In this document: positions 48,122 to 58,360 of the stretch, piece by piece
How the letters are laid out: each line of letters starts with the position of its first letter
Numbering within the stretch: the first letter of the stretch is position 1
The notes under the pieces: generated by a model
The model's input: only the letters and a program-made list of their open reading frames with translations
Database searches by the model: none
Told to the model about the DNA's origin: nothing
Program-made: the position numbers and the translations under genes
Source: Mansonella perstans
Lineage: Eukaryota; Nematoda; Chromadorea; Rhabditida; Onchocercidae
DNA: 64,000 nt
Assembly: GCA_037074765.1 (NCBI GenBank)
Contig: JBAMDO010000234.1
Coordinates: forward strand, 19,101 to 83,100
Direction of reading: 5' to 3'

Positions 48122-49950
48122 ATATAATTTTAATTACAAATTAAAATTTGAAATATTTTAGAGACTTTTTATTAGTTAGTTAGTTAGTTAACTGATAATT
48201 TTCAAAACAAATGCAACAAGATTTAGAGCAAAACTTAGTCAGCAATGACCAAGACTTAGCTAGAATGATACTTAATTAATATTTGTACTTGATAAATATG
48301 TTACTCTAGGGCATATGGTTAATTTTTGTATGTTACACATTCAGTTATGTTAGGAATGAGTGTTAAGTCGGAATAGCCAAAAAGATTAGCCAGGTACCAT
48401 TTGGTTGAGTATTTAATATATACATTAGTATATTTAGGTGTTTAGTAGTAAAAAAGGTTAAAAGAGAGAATGAGAGAATGTAAGAGGCAAGAGTGAGCTT
48501 GATAGGATATAAGAACAAACAAAACATCAAAGTATGTATACCGATAAAAAATTTTCTTTTTTTTTTGTTCATCAAATAAGTACTTAAAAAAATCACACAC
48601 AATAAAGATTCATCATCAATTAAGGGATCTTTACCAAAATTCATGCATGTTATTTGCATGCATGCATTATTTTTCATCATCATATTTTTTGCAGCACACA
48701 TACAGAACTGCATGTTTGCAACATGTTTAGTAAAATGTATTACTTTATTGTGGTTGCAAATAATGGTGATATTACTTTGTTGAGGCTGCAAATAAAAAAA
48801 AATTTTTTTTCCAAAATATATTCGTACATTCATTATCTTAGCAAAATTAACCTGTAATTTACTTTCATACTTAATTGCTCTTTCTATTTACTTAATTATT
48901 TTGGCGGGAAAAAGAAGAATGTTACTCACTAACTAAGCAACCATTAAAAAATATTACTTCTCAAATGTAACAATTTTTTTTTTCTATAAATTAGTATAGT
49001 TTCAGAAATTGAAAAAAATTTCAATTTCATTTAGTTTCCAATTTTTTATTTTTCTTGAATTTGTTTTAAAATAACTTTAAATTTATTGATAAGTTAAATT
49101 ACAAATTACTTTTAAAATAATTTTTGTTACTTATAAGATGAAGGTTTGCAATTGATTAAATTTTTGCTCCAATTAAATTTTAAAATTTTTAGTATTGAAT
49201 TCCATTTTTAAAATTTTCGAATTTAATTTCTTTTATTTACTATCAGAAAATATCTTGATAGCATAAGGGCGATTTCTTTTTTTATTAGCAAATAATCAAT
49301 TTGCAACAAAATGATTATTTCATTTGCTTGCTTATGCTTATATTCAAAATACCATAATAATTTCTGCAGGTGTTACTTAGCTAACATTTGTGCTTGTCAG
49401 GTGTACATATGCCTTTGCATTCATTTTGATTACAGGTACAATTAACTTTCATGTTTGTTTTCATGTTATTAACTTTTTTATGCAAACCTTCAATCATTTA
49501 TATTGTTTCCAATGATCTTATTATATTGACTTTATATTTGTATTTTTGACTGGGTTTGAATGATTTAATTTATTTTTGATTGGTTTGAGTGATTTAATTT
49601 ATTTTTGACTTATTTGAATGATTTAATTTAGTTTTAGGCTAAATTCCATTTGCATTATTTCATATTTAAATTCAATTATTTCATATCTGATTTCAATTAA
49701 GATTTATTTTCTAAAAAAAAAATCCCATAAGCCATACAACTTTTGTTGGTCATTTTTTTTTTTTTTTTTTTTGACTCAAACAATTTGTAAGATTTGCCGA
49801 AAATTTCAATTTCAATTTTTTAATTTATTTGATGTGACACTTTTCGTTTGACGAATGAATTTTCATATTACAAAGTGAAATTTCGGCATGGTCATACCGT
49901 GAAAATAAAGAGATTAAGTTTGATGAGTGACCATTGCATTTCAAATAGAG
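48122..49950. other. Gene-free interval
   Basis: The 156-codon minus-strand frame at 48363-48833 has no domain and its composition follows the local A/T bias. I could not match it to splice sites. Two CAGGTG boxes sit at 49367 and 49398. Confidence 0.4.
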
Positions 49951-49960
49951 TCCATTACAG

Positions 49961-50031
49961 AAGGAGGAGGAGGAAGAGGACGAAAAGAAGGAGGAGTGGG
50001 AGGAGGAGGAGGAAAAGAAGAAGGAGTAAGA
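49961..50031 (+). repeat. Purine-only tract (GGA repeats)
   Basis: Almost 70 bases are G or A, mainly GGA and GAAG units with a few interruptions. It lies about 750 bases upstream of HLH copy 3. Such tracts can form triplex or G-quadruplex-like structures. The Arg/Gly and Ser frames over it are artefacts. Confidence 0.85.
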
Positions 50032-50754
50032 AAATGCCATAAGAGAAAACGGAGGACAAAAGCAAGCATACTATGCTATGTAACAATTGATGTGACGTAT
50101 GCTGGTGACTTGTTGCCTTATCTTGTGTCCGGAAAGCTTATCAATTAATCCGGTATTTCCAGCGCTGATCCAATTCTGATGCATTTACTTTTACTTCTTG
50201 CTTTTTTTTTTCCTTTGAATTGCAATAGATATGAGTTATAAAATGGTGTGGTTTTCATATTATTATCTGATCGCTATTTGACAACACTTTGATAAGATTA
50301 TAACACCATTGATCTAAAAATAAGAAGTGATCTAAAAGTGATTCATTTGGGCAAATTGATCCAAATACATATAATTTGAATTTATTTCAAAATTTCACTA
50401 CTTTCATCATATACTTATTATCTAAGTAGTATTAATTCCATCCTAATGAGTAATATTTTTAAAGATATTGCAAATTATTCTATTAATATCTATTGCGAAT
50501 TATCTATTATAAGTTATCAATTTCCAATATCTTTGTTATAGCAATAGTAATAGTACAAATAATACAATTTATTAATATCTACAGATAATGTAGTAATAAA
50601 GTGTGTTATATCTTGAAGGTATCAGTCAATATCTATGAATATAGTAATAGTACAGTAATATCTACAATATGTACAAGACATTGTTGATAATATTCTGCAT
50701 ATACTTCGAATTTTATTTCGGTTTTAATTTTTTTATTTTTAGTGAAAAGTTAAA

Positions 50755-50765
50755 ATTATTTCCAG
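50755..50765 (+). promoter_or_regulatory. Probable trans-splice acceptor of HLH copy 3
   Basis: ATTATTTCCAG ends ten bases before the ATG, after a T-rich run. This is the typical arrangement for a spliced leader in nematodes. A cis-spliced 5' untranslated exon is the alternative. Confidence 0.45.
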
Positions 50766-50775
50766 GTGCAAAATC

Positions 50776-51607
50776 ATGTCACTATTATCCTCATTGACAT
50801 CATCAACAGAAACAATATCTACCACATCTGCATCTTCAGCAGTATCATTATCACCATCAACATCATTATCATCGTCATCAATATCATCATCGGAATTTTT
50901 ATCACATTCTCATTTAACCAAAAATCATCCCGAATTTTATACAATACCGCCACCAACACAAAATGGTCGTATCAATAAGATGACATGCAAACGACGTGAA
51001 CACAAACGTACAATTGCTAAATTACGTCGCATGTTGTCACATAAACAAAATATTGTACAATGCTCCGAATTAGAGCTTCTCAATCATATCATGGATTACA
51101 TCATTTCTCTTCAGGTATTCCTTCTTATGCAAATTTTAATCTTAATTACTAATTAATTTTTACGATCAATTAATCTTAACTTCTAATTAATTTTTTGCAA
51201 TTAAATTACAATGGAATAAATAAACAACAAAATTTAACACATATAACGTAATTTTTTGGAAATTTTAAAAAATTTAAATTTCTTTTTTGTTTATTAACTT
51301 AGCAATACTTGTAATGATTGAATTGTATTGTTCTGTTGGAAATTTTAAATTCAAAATTCGATTAATTGCAATTTAGATTTAATTGAGATTTAATTTAATA
51401 GGGTTAATGGAAGTTTTTTTTCTCAATCAGTTAATTAACAGTGTGAAATTTTTTCAGGAGATGCTGCAAAATCAAGAAAATTTACCGGACGAGAATCACT
51501 CAGCAAACATTGATATTGCTAATTTGAATCGGGCATTATCACATTTTCATTTATATGGTAGCAATAAACGACGACCTTTAAGGCCTAGCAAACAAGTGTA
51601 CAACTAA
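50776..51607 (+). CDS. Id/emc-type helix-loop-helix protein, copy 3 (two exons, 162 residues)
   Basis: Exon 1 is 50776-51114 (113 codons) and exon 2 is 51458-51607 (49 codons and stop), phase 0 with a 343-base intron (GTATTC to TTTTTTCAG). A long Ser/Thr-rich N-terminus (SSLTSSTETISTTSASSAVS) precedes the HLH. Helix 1 lies in KRREHKRTIAKLRRML, and helix 2 is LELLNHIMDYIISLQ, again ending at the intron. The loop is about two residues longer than in copies 1 and 2, and helix 1 is basic as in copy 1. The tail is EMLQNQENLPDENHS... and ends in a basic stretch (NKRRPLRPSKQVYN). No stretch with the spacing of a DNA-binding basic region is seen. By family knowledge it would act as a nuclear dimerisation partner or inhibitor of bHLH factors. 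Confidence 0.82.
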
Positions 51608-51898
51608 AAATGTCACATTTTGAAATTTAATTGTAATCGTAAATATAATCAGAGATAACTCAGAACTTTTTTTCATTGGAGTTTTAAAAATTTTGATTTA
51701 CATTCTAAAACAAAATGTACATTTACCAAATTTTAAATTTTAGTTTTATAAATTATCGTATTATTTGTCATTTTGTAATTTGCAATTTATTCATCAGCTA
51801 TTGTGTCAATGTTCTATTGTCAAATTGTTACAAATGTTCCACTGGTTGTTCATAGCTATTATGAACTGTTATCTTTTTTTTTTTTGTTTGCTTTGACA

Positions 51899-51904
51899 AT
51901 AAAG
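51899..51904 (+). terminator. Possible polyadenylation signal AATAAA
   Basis: AATAAA lies 292 bases after the stop of HLH copy 3, following a T-rich stretch. Confidence 0.35.
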
Positions 51905-52331
51905 AAATTTTAATTTAAATATATACTAACAATTTTGACAAGAAATTTTAATCAAAGTAATTCAATTTACACCAAACCGAAAATCATAAAGAAAAAAGAA
52001 AAAAACTCTCCTAAAAATACAATTTTTAAATTTGATTTAAATTATTTAAAAGTTTAATTGAATTTCTGCTTGATCAAATTCAATCTATTTCATTACCTTA
52101 CAACTTTTCTTTGATCATCACAAGGTTTGATGTTTGGCAGAAATAAATTAAACAAAAAATGTTCAATAAAATTTTTCTGCAGTGATCATTGCTTTGGAAG
52201 TGATCTTATTTATTAATCTATTCCTTTAACTTTCTTTTTTTTTTATTAGGATTTATGACAAATGGTTAGAAAGAGATGTTAACATATGGTGTAATGTGCA
52301 ACAGTTACTTCTTACTCTATTCAATTATTTC

Positions 52332-52357
52332 CAGGTGTGCAACAAAATGCACAGGTG
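52332..52357. promoter_or_regulatory. Paired CAGGTG E-boxes
   Basis: CAGGTG at 52332 and 52352, exactly 20 bases (about two helical turns) apart, about 730 bases downstream of the stop of HLH copy 3. A third CAGGTG is at 52807. The surrounding 52270-52570 is an island of higher complexity, and its 97-codon open frame has no recognisable domain. Confidence 0.35.
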
Positions 52358-52819
52358 TCCTTAATATACTTCATTGCCCTTACGGCAAGTTTTATTTACA
52401 TCTCGATTGTTTTGTAAAAATCCATAATATCTATTGTAGTGTAGTTCATGCATTCCGTAGGGAGGTTCCGATAACTATTAGTAGTATTGCAATTCTTGAA
52501 CCTTCACATTTTGCTGTGTGCATCCGGTTCCGGCTTTTTTTTTGTGGAATTAAATTTTGTATTAGGTAATTAGAAGTAATTAATAAGCCAATAAACAACC
52601 TTACAAATTGCATAATAACTAATTCATTGAAATACTTAAATAATTTTAGCACATTTAATTCAAATAATAATAATAATCTTAAATTCAACCAATTTGAAGT
52701 AATTAAAAATTTTAAAGTCATTTAATGATGAAAATTCGATCGTTAAATAATTATAGTGAAAGAATAAATAGAGCAAATAGCAATTACAAATATCTGTCAC
52801 TTGTTCCAGGTGAATGCGA

Positions 52820-54480
52820 TAATTTCATTGTAAATGATCAGTTAAGGAATGAACAATACAATTAAATGCTGAAATAATTATCAGTTAAATACTGAAGTAA
52901 TTAAGAATCAGTTAAATGTTGAAATAATTAATTAAATATCAATTAAGTACTGAAATAATTAAAAATCAATTAAATACCGAAGGCAAAAAGGATCGGAAAA
53001 ATTTTTAAGTTAGAAAAAAAGCTCAAAAATAATTTGGAATTTTACGAAATCTTTTTAGGAAAATTTTTACAAAAATTTACAAAATTACTCAATTCAAATT
53101 TTCTTCTTTCAAATGTAATTAAAATTATAAACAAAAATTTGCAAAAAAAAAAAAAAAATGAAAATTAGTTGCAACTGTATGTTTGTGCTAATTAATTAAG
53201 CACTTTTAATTGATATTTGCATTTATGCTAATAAAAATTTTTGAAATTTTCAATAAAATGTTTTTGTTGAACAACAATTTTTATGTATAAATAATAATTT
53301 AAAAAAAGTTCAAAAGAATTAGTTAGAAAATTTTCCTTTTAATTAACTTTTTTTAAAGCTTTTCATTATAATTTATATCTGTTGCTATTTTTTATTGAAA
53401 TTTAATTGCAAATGTCAACAATAACAAGAAAATATGTTGTTTTTGTTCAGTGAAAGAATATAATTCATAAAAATGCGCAATGTGCGCAAAATGTATATTG
53501 GTCAGAATAATGTATATGGTCAGAATAACAATGTAGAGATGGAACAAATAGTCATAAAAGAGGGTCAACCAACAAATTTGCGGTGCTTTTGAAAAGGAGC
53601 AAGAAAAAGAATGACGATGAAAAAGAAGTGCTATGGTTTCTAATATTTATATCGATGTCTAAACTATTGTCCATTGCTTTTGTCCATTTCCTGAATAATT
53701 ACCGTACCCACTATAACAATAAACGGTGAACACACAAAGAATTAAATGAATGTTCGATGCATGCACATTGAAACGATTTTTGCGGTATCTTTATAGAAAG
53801 AGATACTGGTTTATCGGTGGTGTTGCACAGTTAATTCAGAAAAGTGATCGTTTTTGCCTTTTGATCAAATTGTCCGAAATTAATTAACACCGCCAAATGA
53901 ACATCAAATGATGTTTGATTCTTTGTGAATAAATTATAAGTGAAATTTTGCCCTTGCAATTTTTGTTGTGTATTTGTCTAAATAAATTTCATTTAGTTAA
54001 TTTTCAGTTTTATACTTTAATTTGAATACTTTCAAACTTTTATCGTAATTTATGCAATGCAAATTTAAACTCTATAATTTTATACGCAGCGCAAATGTAA
54101 CGATACTATTTTATTGTATGGCGCAAATGTTATCATACCATTTTACTGTATGACGCAAGTAACTGTTTCTAGAAATGTGAAAGAAAAAAAAAATTATTTT
54201 AAGTATTTCTAATTAAGCTTACTCATTCCAGAGTTTATTTACTAATTATAAGGTCTACAGTTTGTGAATGATATGGGTGCTACAGCAGGCAAAAATTTAC
54301 ATGAAATTATTTGATATCTGAAAAGGTCATTAATAGTTCGATTAAATGACACTGTATCAGTTTTTGAAATTCCAACCTTGTCCACCATACATAAATCATA
54401 TAATAACTGGTTAACATATGGAGAATTCCTATGAACATGTCCTGATAGTTAGTATGTACGAGTATTTCGCTAAAGTAATT
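52820..54480. other. Gene-free interval
   Basis: GCTGAAATAATTA and AATCAGTTAAAT words repeat at 52860-52990. A more complex stretch at 53500-53900 shows no paired splice sites. Weak repeats of GCGCAAATGT occur near 54090-54150. Confidence 0.45.
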
Positions 54481-54639
54481 AGCATAAATGTCATTGATTA
54501 GCTCATTAATGCTTGCTTCAGTTCACATGATGGATGTTTTGTTGATGTATGAGTGGGATAGAAAAGAAAAGAAAATAGATTTCAATGATGCAACAAACAT
54601 TCGTATCAACCCAACGAAAAATGTGTGTGCAGTCATCAG

Positions 54640-54781
54640 GAAATGCTGCTCCCGAGCAGCGGGTGGTCTCATTTTTATTTCCTCCAGAAGCTTTATATGC
54701 TTACACATTCAGTACCACACATACACCATACAATTTCATGCAATATGCCCCAGGAACAAATGTGACAACCAGATGTTGCTA
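54640..54781 (+). CDS. Exon-like open segment of uncertain status
   Basis: After a possible acceptor (GTGCAGTCATCAG, ending about 54639) the frame reads NAAPEQRVVSFLFPPEALY, then YAYTFSTTHTPYNFM and ends TNVTTRCC with a TAG. The composition looks like a protein and the segment is less AT-rich than its flanks, but no upstream exon was found. It ends directly at a perfect hairpin. It may equally be a non-coding element with an E-box (CAGATG at 54770). Confidence 0.22.
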
Positions 54782-54798
54782 GCTACTGGCTAGCAACA
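54774..54798. other. Perfect 10-base inverted repeat
   Basis: TGTTGCTAGC (54774-54783) and GCTAGCAACA (54789-54798) are exact reverse complements around a 5-base loop. Confidence 0.9.
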
Positions 54799-54902
54799 AC
54801 AACTAAAACATAATCATCATTCATTTTTGATTTTTTAATCTCTTCATTATCATCATCTATGATCAGATTTGTTTATTTTCAATTGCACAATTTCTGCATT
54901 AT

Positions 54903-55342
54903 ATTAAACGATCAAAGCTTAAATTAAGAGTAAATACAATTTTGATATTTAACAAGTTTACAACGGTAAGCATCTAGATTTTTGATAGTGTGACAAAATG
55001 GTCCAAACGGTGAAAAATTCGTTCAAAGTTAACAAAATTAATTAAATGGATGAATCTAATTTAAAAATTAACATATTATGAATCGAACTAAATTAAATAA
55101 ACAATGATAAATTAAATTTATGCTCATTAAACGATCAAAGTTTAAATTGAGAGTAAATAAAATTTTGATAATTTAACAATTCTACAAGATAAGCTTTTAT
55201 TATGACCGGATTTTCAAACGGTAAAAAATTCGTTCAAAGTTAACAAAATTAATTATATCCAATTAAATGGATGAATCCAAATTAACATATGAACTGTGAA
55301 ATTTTAAATTAACAATGGTAAATTAAATTTATGCTCATTAAA
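54903..55342. repeat. Tandem duplication of about 220 bases
   Basis: Two copies, 54903-55127 and 55128-55342, share ATTAAACGATCAAAG, AAATTCGTTCAAAGTTAACA, AATGGATGAATC and AAATTTATGCTC in order. They differ by small indels and substitutions. Confidence 0.85.
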
Positions 55343-56560
55343 TCTAAACTTCCGGATTTAAATTATAAGTCTTTTAACACCAGAAATTCGATTACTTTTT
55401 ACTTAAAATTCGATAACTTCCGATTTTTTTTATTCGATTACTTTAAGGCTTTAACAAAAGTCATATTATCATCATCATCCATCATTTTTTGAAAATTTGT
55501 TTTTACAATTTCAAAATTTCAAATAATACTTGCTATTAAATGTACATGGTGGTTACGCATTTTAAACTATGCAATTTACAGTACAGAATTCACATGGAGT
55601 GAGAGATCTCAAAGATTTGAAGTAGTCGAGTGTTTTTTAATTGCTCAAAAACTCTTTTAACATTTCAAGTATTTTGTGCTGTGATATTTTTTGCATGGAG
55701 GAGAAAAAAAAACGACAGAAAGTCGTAAAATAAATAAATTTGCAACAATTATTTTGTAGCAATGCTTATTTAGTTCATTTTTCAGTGACGTCCATTAAAT
55801 TTTATCTGTTACATACAGTAATCATATACAGTGATCACACCTGATCTGTTACATACAGTAACCATTTTATTTTGTTATAGTAATCATATTTTATAAAGAC
55901 ATTTTGCTTTTCAATATGGACAATAACAACAACGGAAAAAAAGCTGTAAAACTATTATTATCTTTAGCTCATCAGCAAAAAGTACCAAGGATAATAAATC
56001 ATTCAATCGTATATGACCAAGGTTGACGATGACAAAAATATGATGTTCGAGATAGTAAATCATTCCATTTAACTTTAGCATAGCTTTCTAGTAAGTTCTT
56101 TCAAAGAATATTAATGCATTAGTATTAAAATGAATGCTAAGAGTTTCATTCTCGCTTCATGTTTTTTGTATGTTAATTACTTAATTGTCTTTTTATTTTA
56201 AATATTACGAAGAGTAGAACAACAGTACGAGTTGCTGCTAATCATTTCACATTTTTTAGATTTGTTTCAAATTCTTTAATTATTAAGCTAATTGTGAATT
56301 TTAAACTTTTACTCTCATTTAGGCCAAATAAAACAAATAAGTCTAGAGTAGGCCCAAAAAAAATTTGAAACAGAAGTTTTTTTTTTTTTTTTAAATGCAT
56401 GTAGAGAAGTACAGGTATCATTAATTACACTATAATACTTTGAATTGACCTTCATATATATATAAGCTATGAAATGAGAAAGCAACATTGTTTGAAAGTG
56501 GTATGACCTCCTGTCGTAAAATATCGACCATAAATCTTCCAGCAAACAAATAGTAAGTGG
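55343..56560. other. Gene-free interval with a 45-base duplication
   Basis: CTGTTACATACAGTAA(T/C)CAT occurs near 55808 and 55850. The rest is AT-rich with T runs (56377-56393). No exon was found. Confidence 0.45.
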
Positions 56561-56604
56561 TAGACACATACACACACACACCTGTGCAGCTGCGCCGTAT
56601 CGCA

Positions 56605-56735
56605 ATGGGAAATCAACATTGTTGCACTTCTACTTCAACCTCAAATTTGCATATCATTCATGTAAAACGTGCATGGGAAAATGTTAGCGATAGTTTTGCC
56701 GTATATATTCTTCAAAAGATCATTATCTTCGTACT
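56605..56735 (+). CDS. Possible first exon, N-terminal MGNQHCC lipidation motif
   Basis: The frame from the ATG at 56605 begins MGNQHCCTSTSTSN and continues HIIHVKRAWENVSDSFAVYI, with a good donor (GTGAGA) at 56736 in phase 2. Met-Gly followed by two Cys fits N-myristoylation plus palmitoylation. The VKRAWENVSDSFA segment weakly recalls the first helix of nematode globins, some of which are N-acylated, but this is a guess. No following exon was identified with confidence. A CAGCTG E-box (56587) lies just upstream. Without the donor the frame ends at 56739. Confidence 0.3.
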
Positions 56736-57697
56736 GTGAGAAATATCAAAAATGAATTATTTATTCGTGCGAATATTTTGTATTCTAAAGAGATGCAATA
56801 TCTATCAGTTTTAATTTATTCAATTTGATCATGTGACAAAAATTCAAATGTAAATAATTCAAAAAATTTGCCTATTATGCAATATATTAAAAGTTAGATA
56901 ATAATGATAAGAATTTTTTATAATACAGTAATAAAAAGATAATTAATTAAAATTGTTGTTGTTGAAATTTCAACTTATATATTTTACTTACAAAACTTCC
57001 CTTTAAAAAAAGGAAGAAGGAAAATTACTATGTTTACTGGCAAGAGGAAAAATGCTATTAAATTTATTATAAAATTATATATAATTGCAAGGAAAACATC
57101 ATGGAGTTCAAAAAAGGAAATTTTAAGCGAAAAAGAAAATTTGAAATTTTTGAGAAAAAAACATGTCATTTATTTGGTGGCAATTTTTTCTTCTCATTGT
57201 GTCATTTTCAAACATTAAGTTTCCTTTTGCGAAAAAAGAAAAACGCTTTCCATTTCTGGTTTTTTTCTTAAAGTTTGAAAATATATTTACTAATTTAAAA
57301 AAGTCTTCCTTATTTCCTCAGTGCATATTGGCAAATTAACAATATCACTTGATTTATTACTTGTTGTTGTTACATATAATAAATTTTATTTTATTTCTCA
57401 GAAATTAGAAAGTAAATTTTTTTGTTTAAGAAAAATTTCATCATTTTTTGTTAAAAAAAAAATGATGTAATTTGAAAATGATATAATTAAAAAAAAATAA
57501 TGTAAATTTTCGGCGCTTCTCACTTTTACTTTTTCGATATAATTTATTCTTACGTTATAAATTAGAAGATTTTTCTAAATTTTTTTTTTTAAACTTTTTT
57601 CGAATGTTTAAATTAATTGTGATCATTTAAAAACTGAAGTTTTTATCATCCAGTTGCTTAAGTACAATATTTTTACTCAACCATTGAATCAGTTCAG

Positions 57698-57865
57698 CGT
57701 ATAGTAAAAGTCCAGTCTATCGGAAGAAGGTCATTGCTGGCCAAATTTATCATTTTGGCATCGAATTTCTACCGCCTTGTTGACATTTCTCGCAAGCCCA
57801 TTGAAGAAAAAATAAAGCCTTTTGTTCTATCTAAGCCTAATGGAAATATTTGCAAAAGATATTGA
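57698..57865 (+). CDS. Open exon-like segment, unknown
   Basis: After CAGTTCAG the plus strand is open for 55 codons and a stop: SIGRRSLLAKFIILASNFYR, then VDISRKPIEEKIKPFV and LSKPNGNICKRY. It lacks an internal Met, so it would have to be an exon. The residue mix is protein-like and the DNA is less AT-rich than its surroundings. The phase (0) does not join the phase-2 end of the 56605-56735 exon directly. Family unknown. It might be a fragment of an old mobile element. Confidence 0.25.
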   Translation, partial: RIVKVQSIGRRSLLAKFIILASNFYRLVDISRKPIEEKIKPFVLSKPNGNICKRY

Positions 57866-58127
57866 CATCAGAAGTGTTCTGGGAAATTCTGTGGGACAAT
57901 AATGGTGGAACTATTGTATATAAATTCAAATACATTAATTTACTTTGACATCACATCTTTAGGATCTTTCATTTTTCACCTCAATATGAATATATTTTTA
58001 ATAATTTTGTGCATAATTTTCCATAAAGAATCAATTCGTTAAAAATTATTTTAAAGCAATTAAATCACAATTAGTAAATAACGAAAAAGAAAAAAAGATA
58101 TCTTCACAATTATAATATGAATTATTT

Positions 58128-58360
58128 TCAACCAAAGCAGTTATATGATGGAAACAATTTTATGAATGCCACCTTCTTAAGCAATGTAATGTCCTTGAAC
58201 TTCCGCCAATCATTATCGTCATCATTATCGTCTGCTAGGGACTTTTAATATTTCAGTGGCTTTTTTTCCACTACGATAATCTATAATTACCTTCAGATTT
58301 GACAACTTCACAATTGGATGCTGTAGAAGAAAATAAGAGCGGATGGAATTTTGCTAACAT
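58128..58360 (-). CDS. Possible two-exon small gene (58 residues)
   Basis: Exon 1 is 58360-58291 (MLAKFHPLLFSSTASNCEVV then KSE), ending in phase 1 at a GTAATT donor. Exon 2 is 58234-58128 after CCCTAG, reading DDNDDDNDWRKFKDITLLKK, then VAFIKLFPSYNCFG and a stop. The intron would be only 56 bases. The phases agree and the acidic-then-basic sequence is not typical of background, but no family is recognised and no homologue is seen in the window. Confidence 0.27.

Noticed and set aside
48363..48833. 156-codon minus-strand open frame, the longest in the window
   Set aside because: No domain, signal or splice context. Its Phe/Leu/Ile-rich and Met-rich composition follows the local A/T bias, and parts cover plain repeats.
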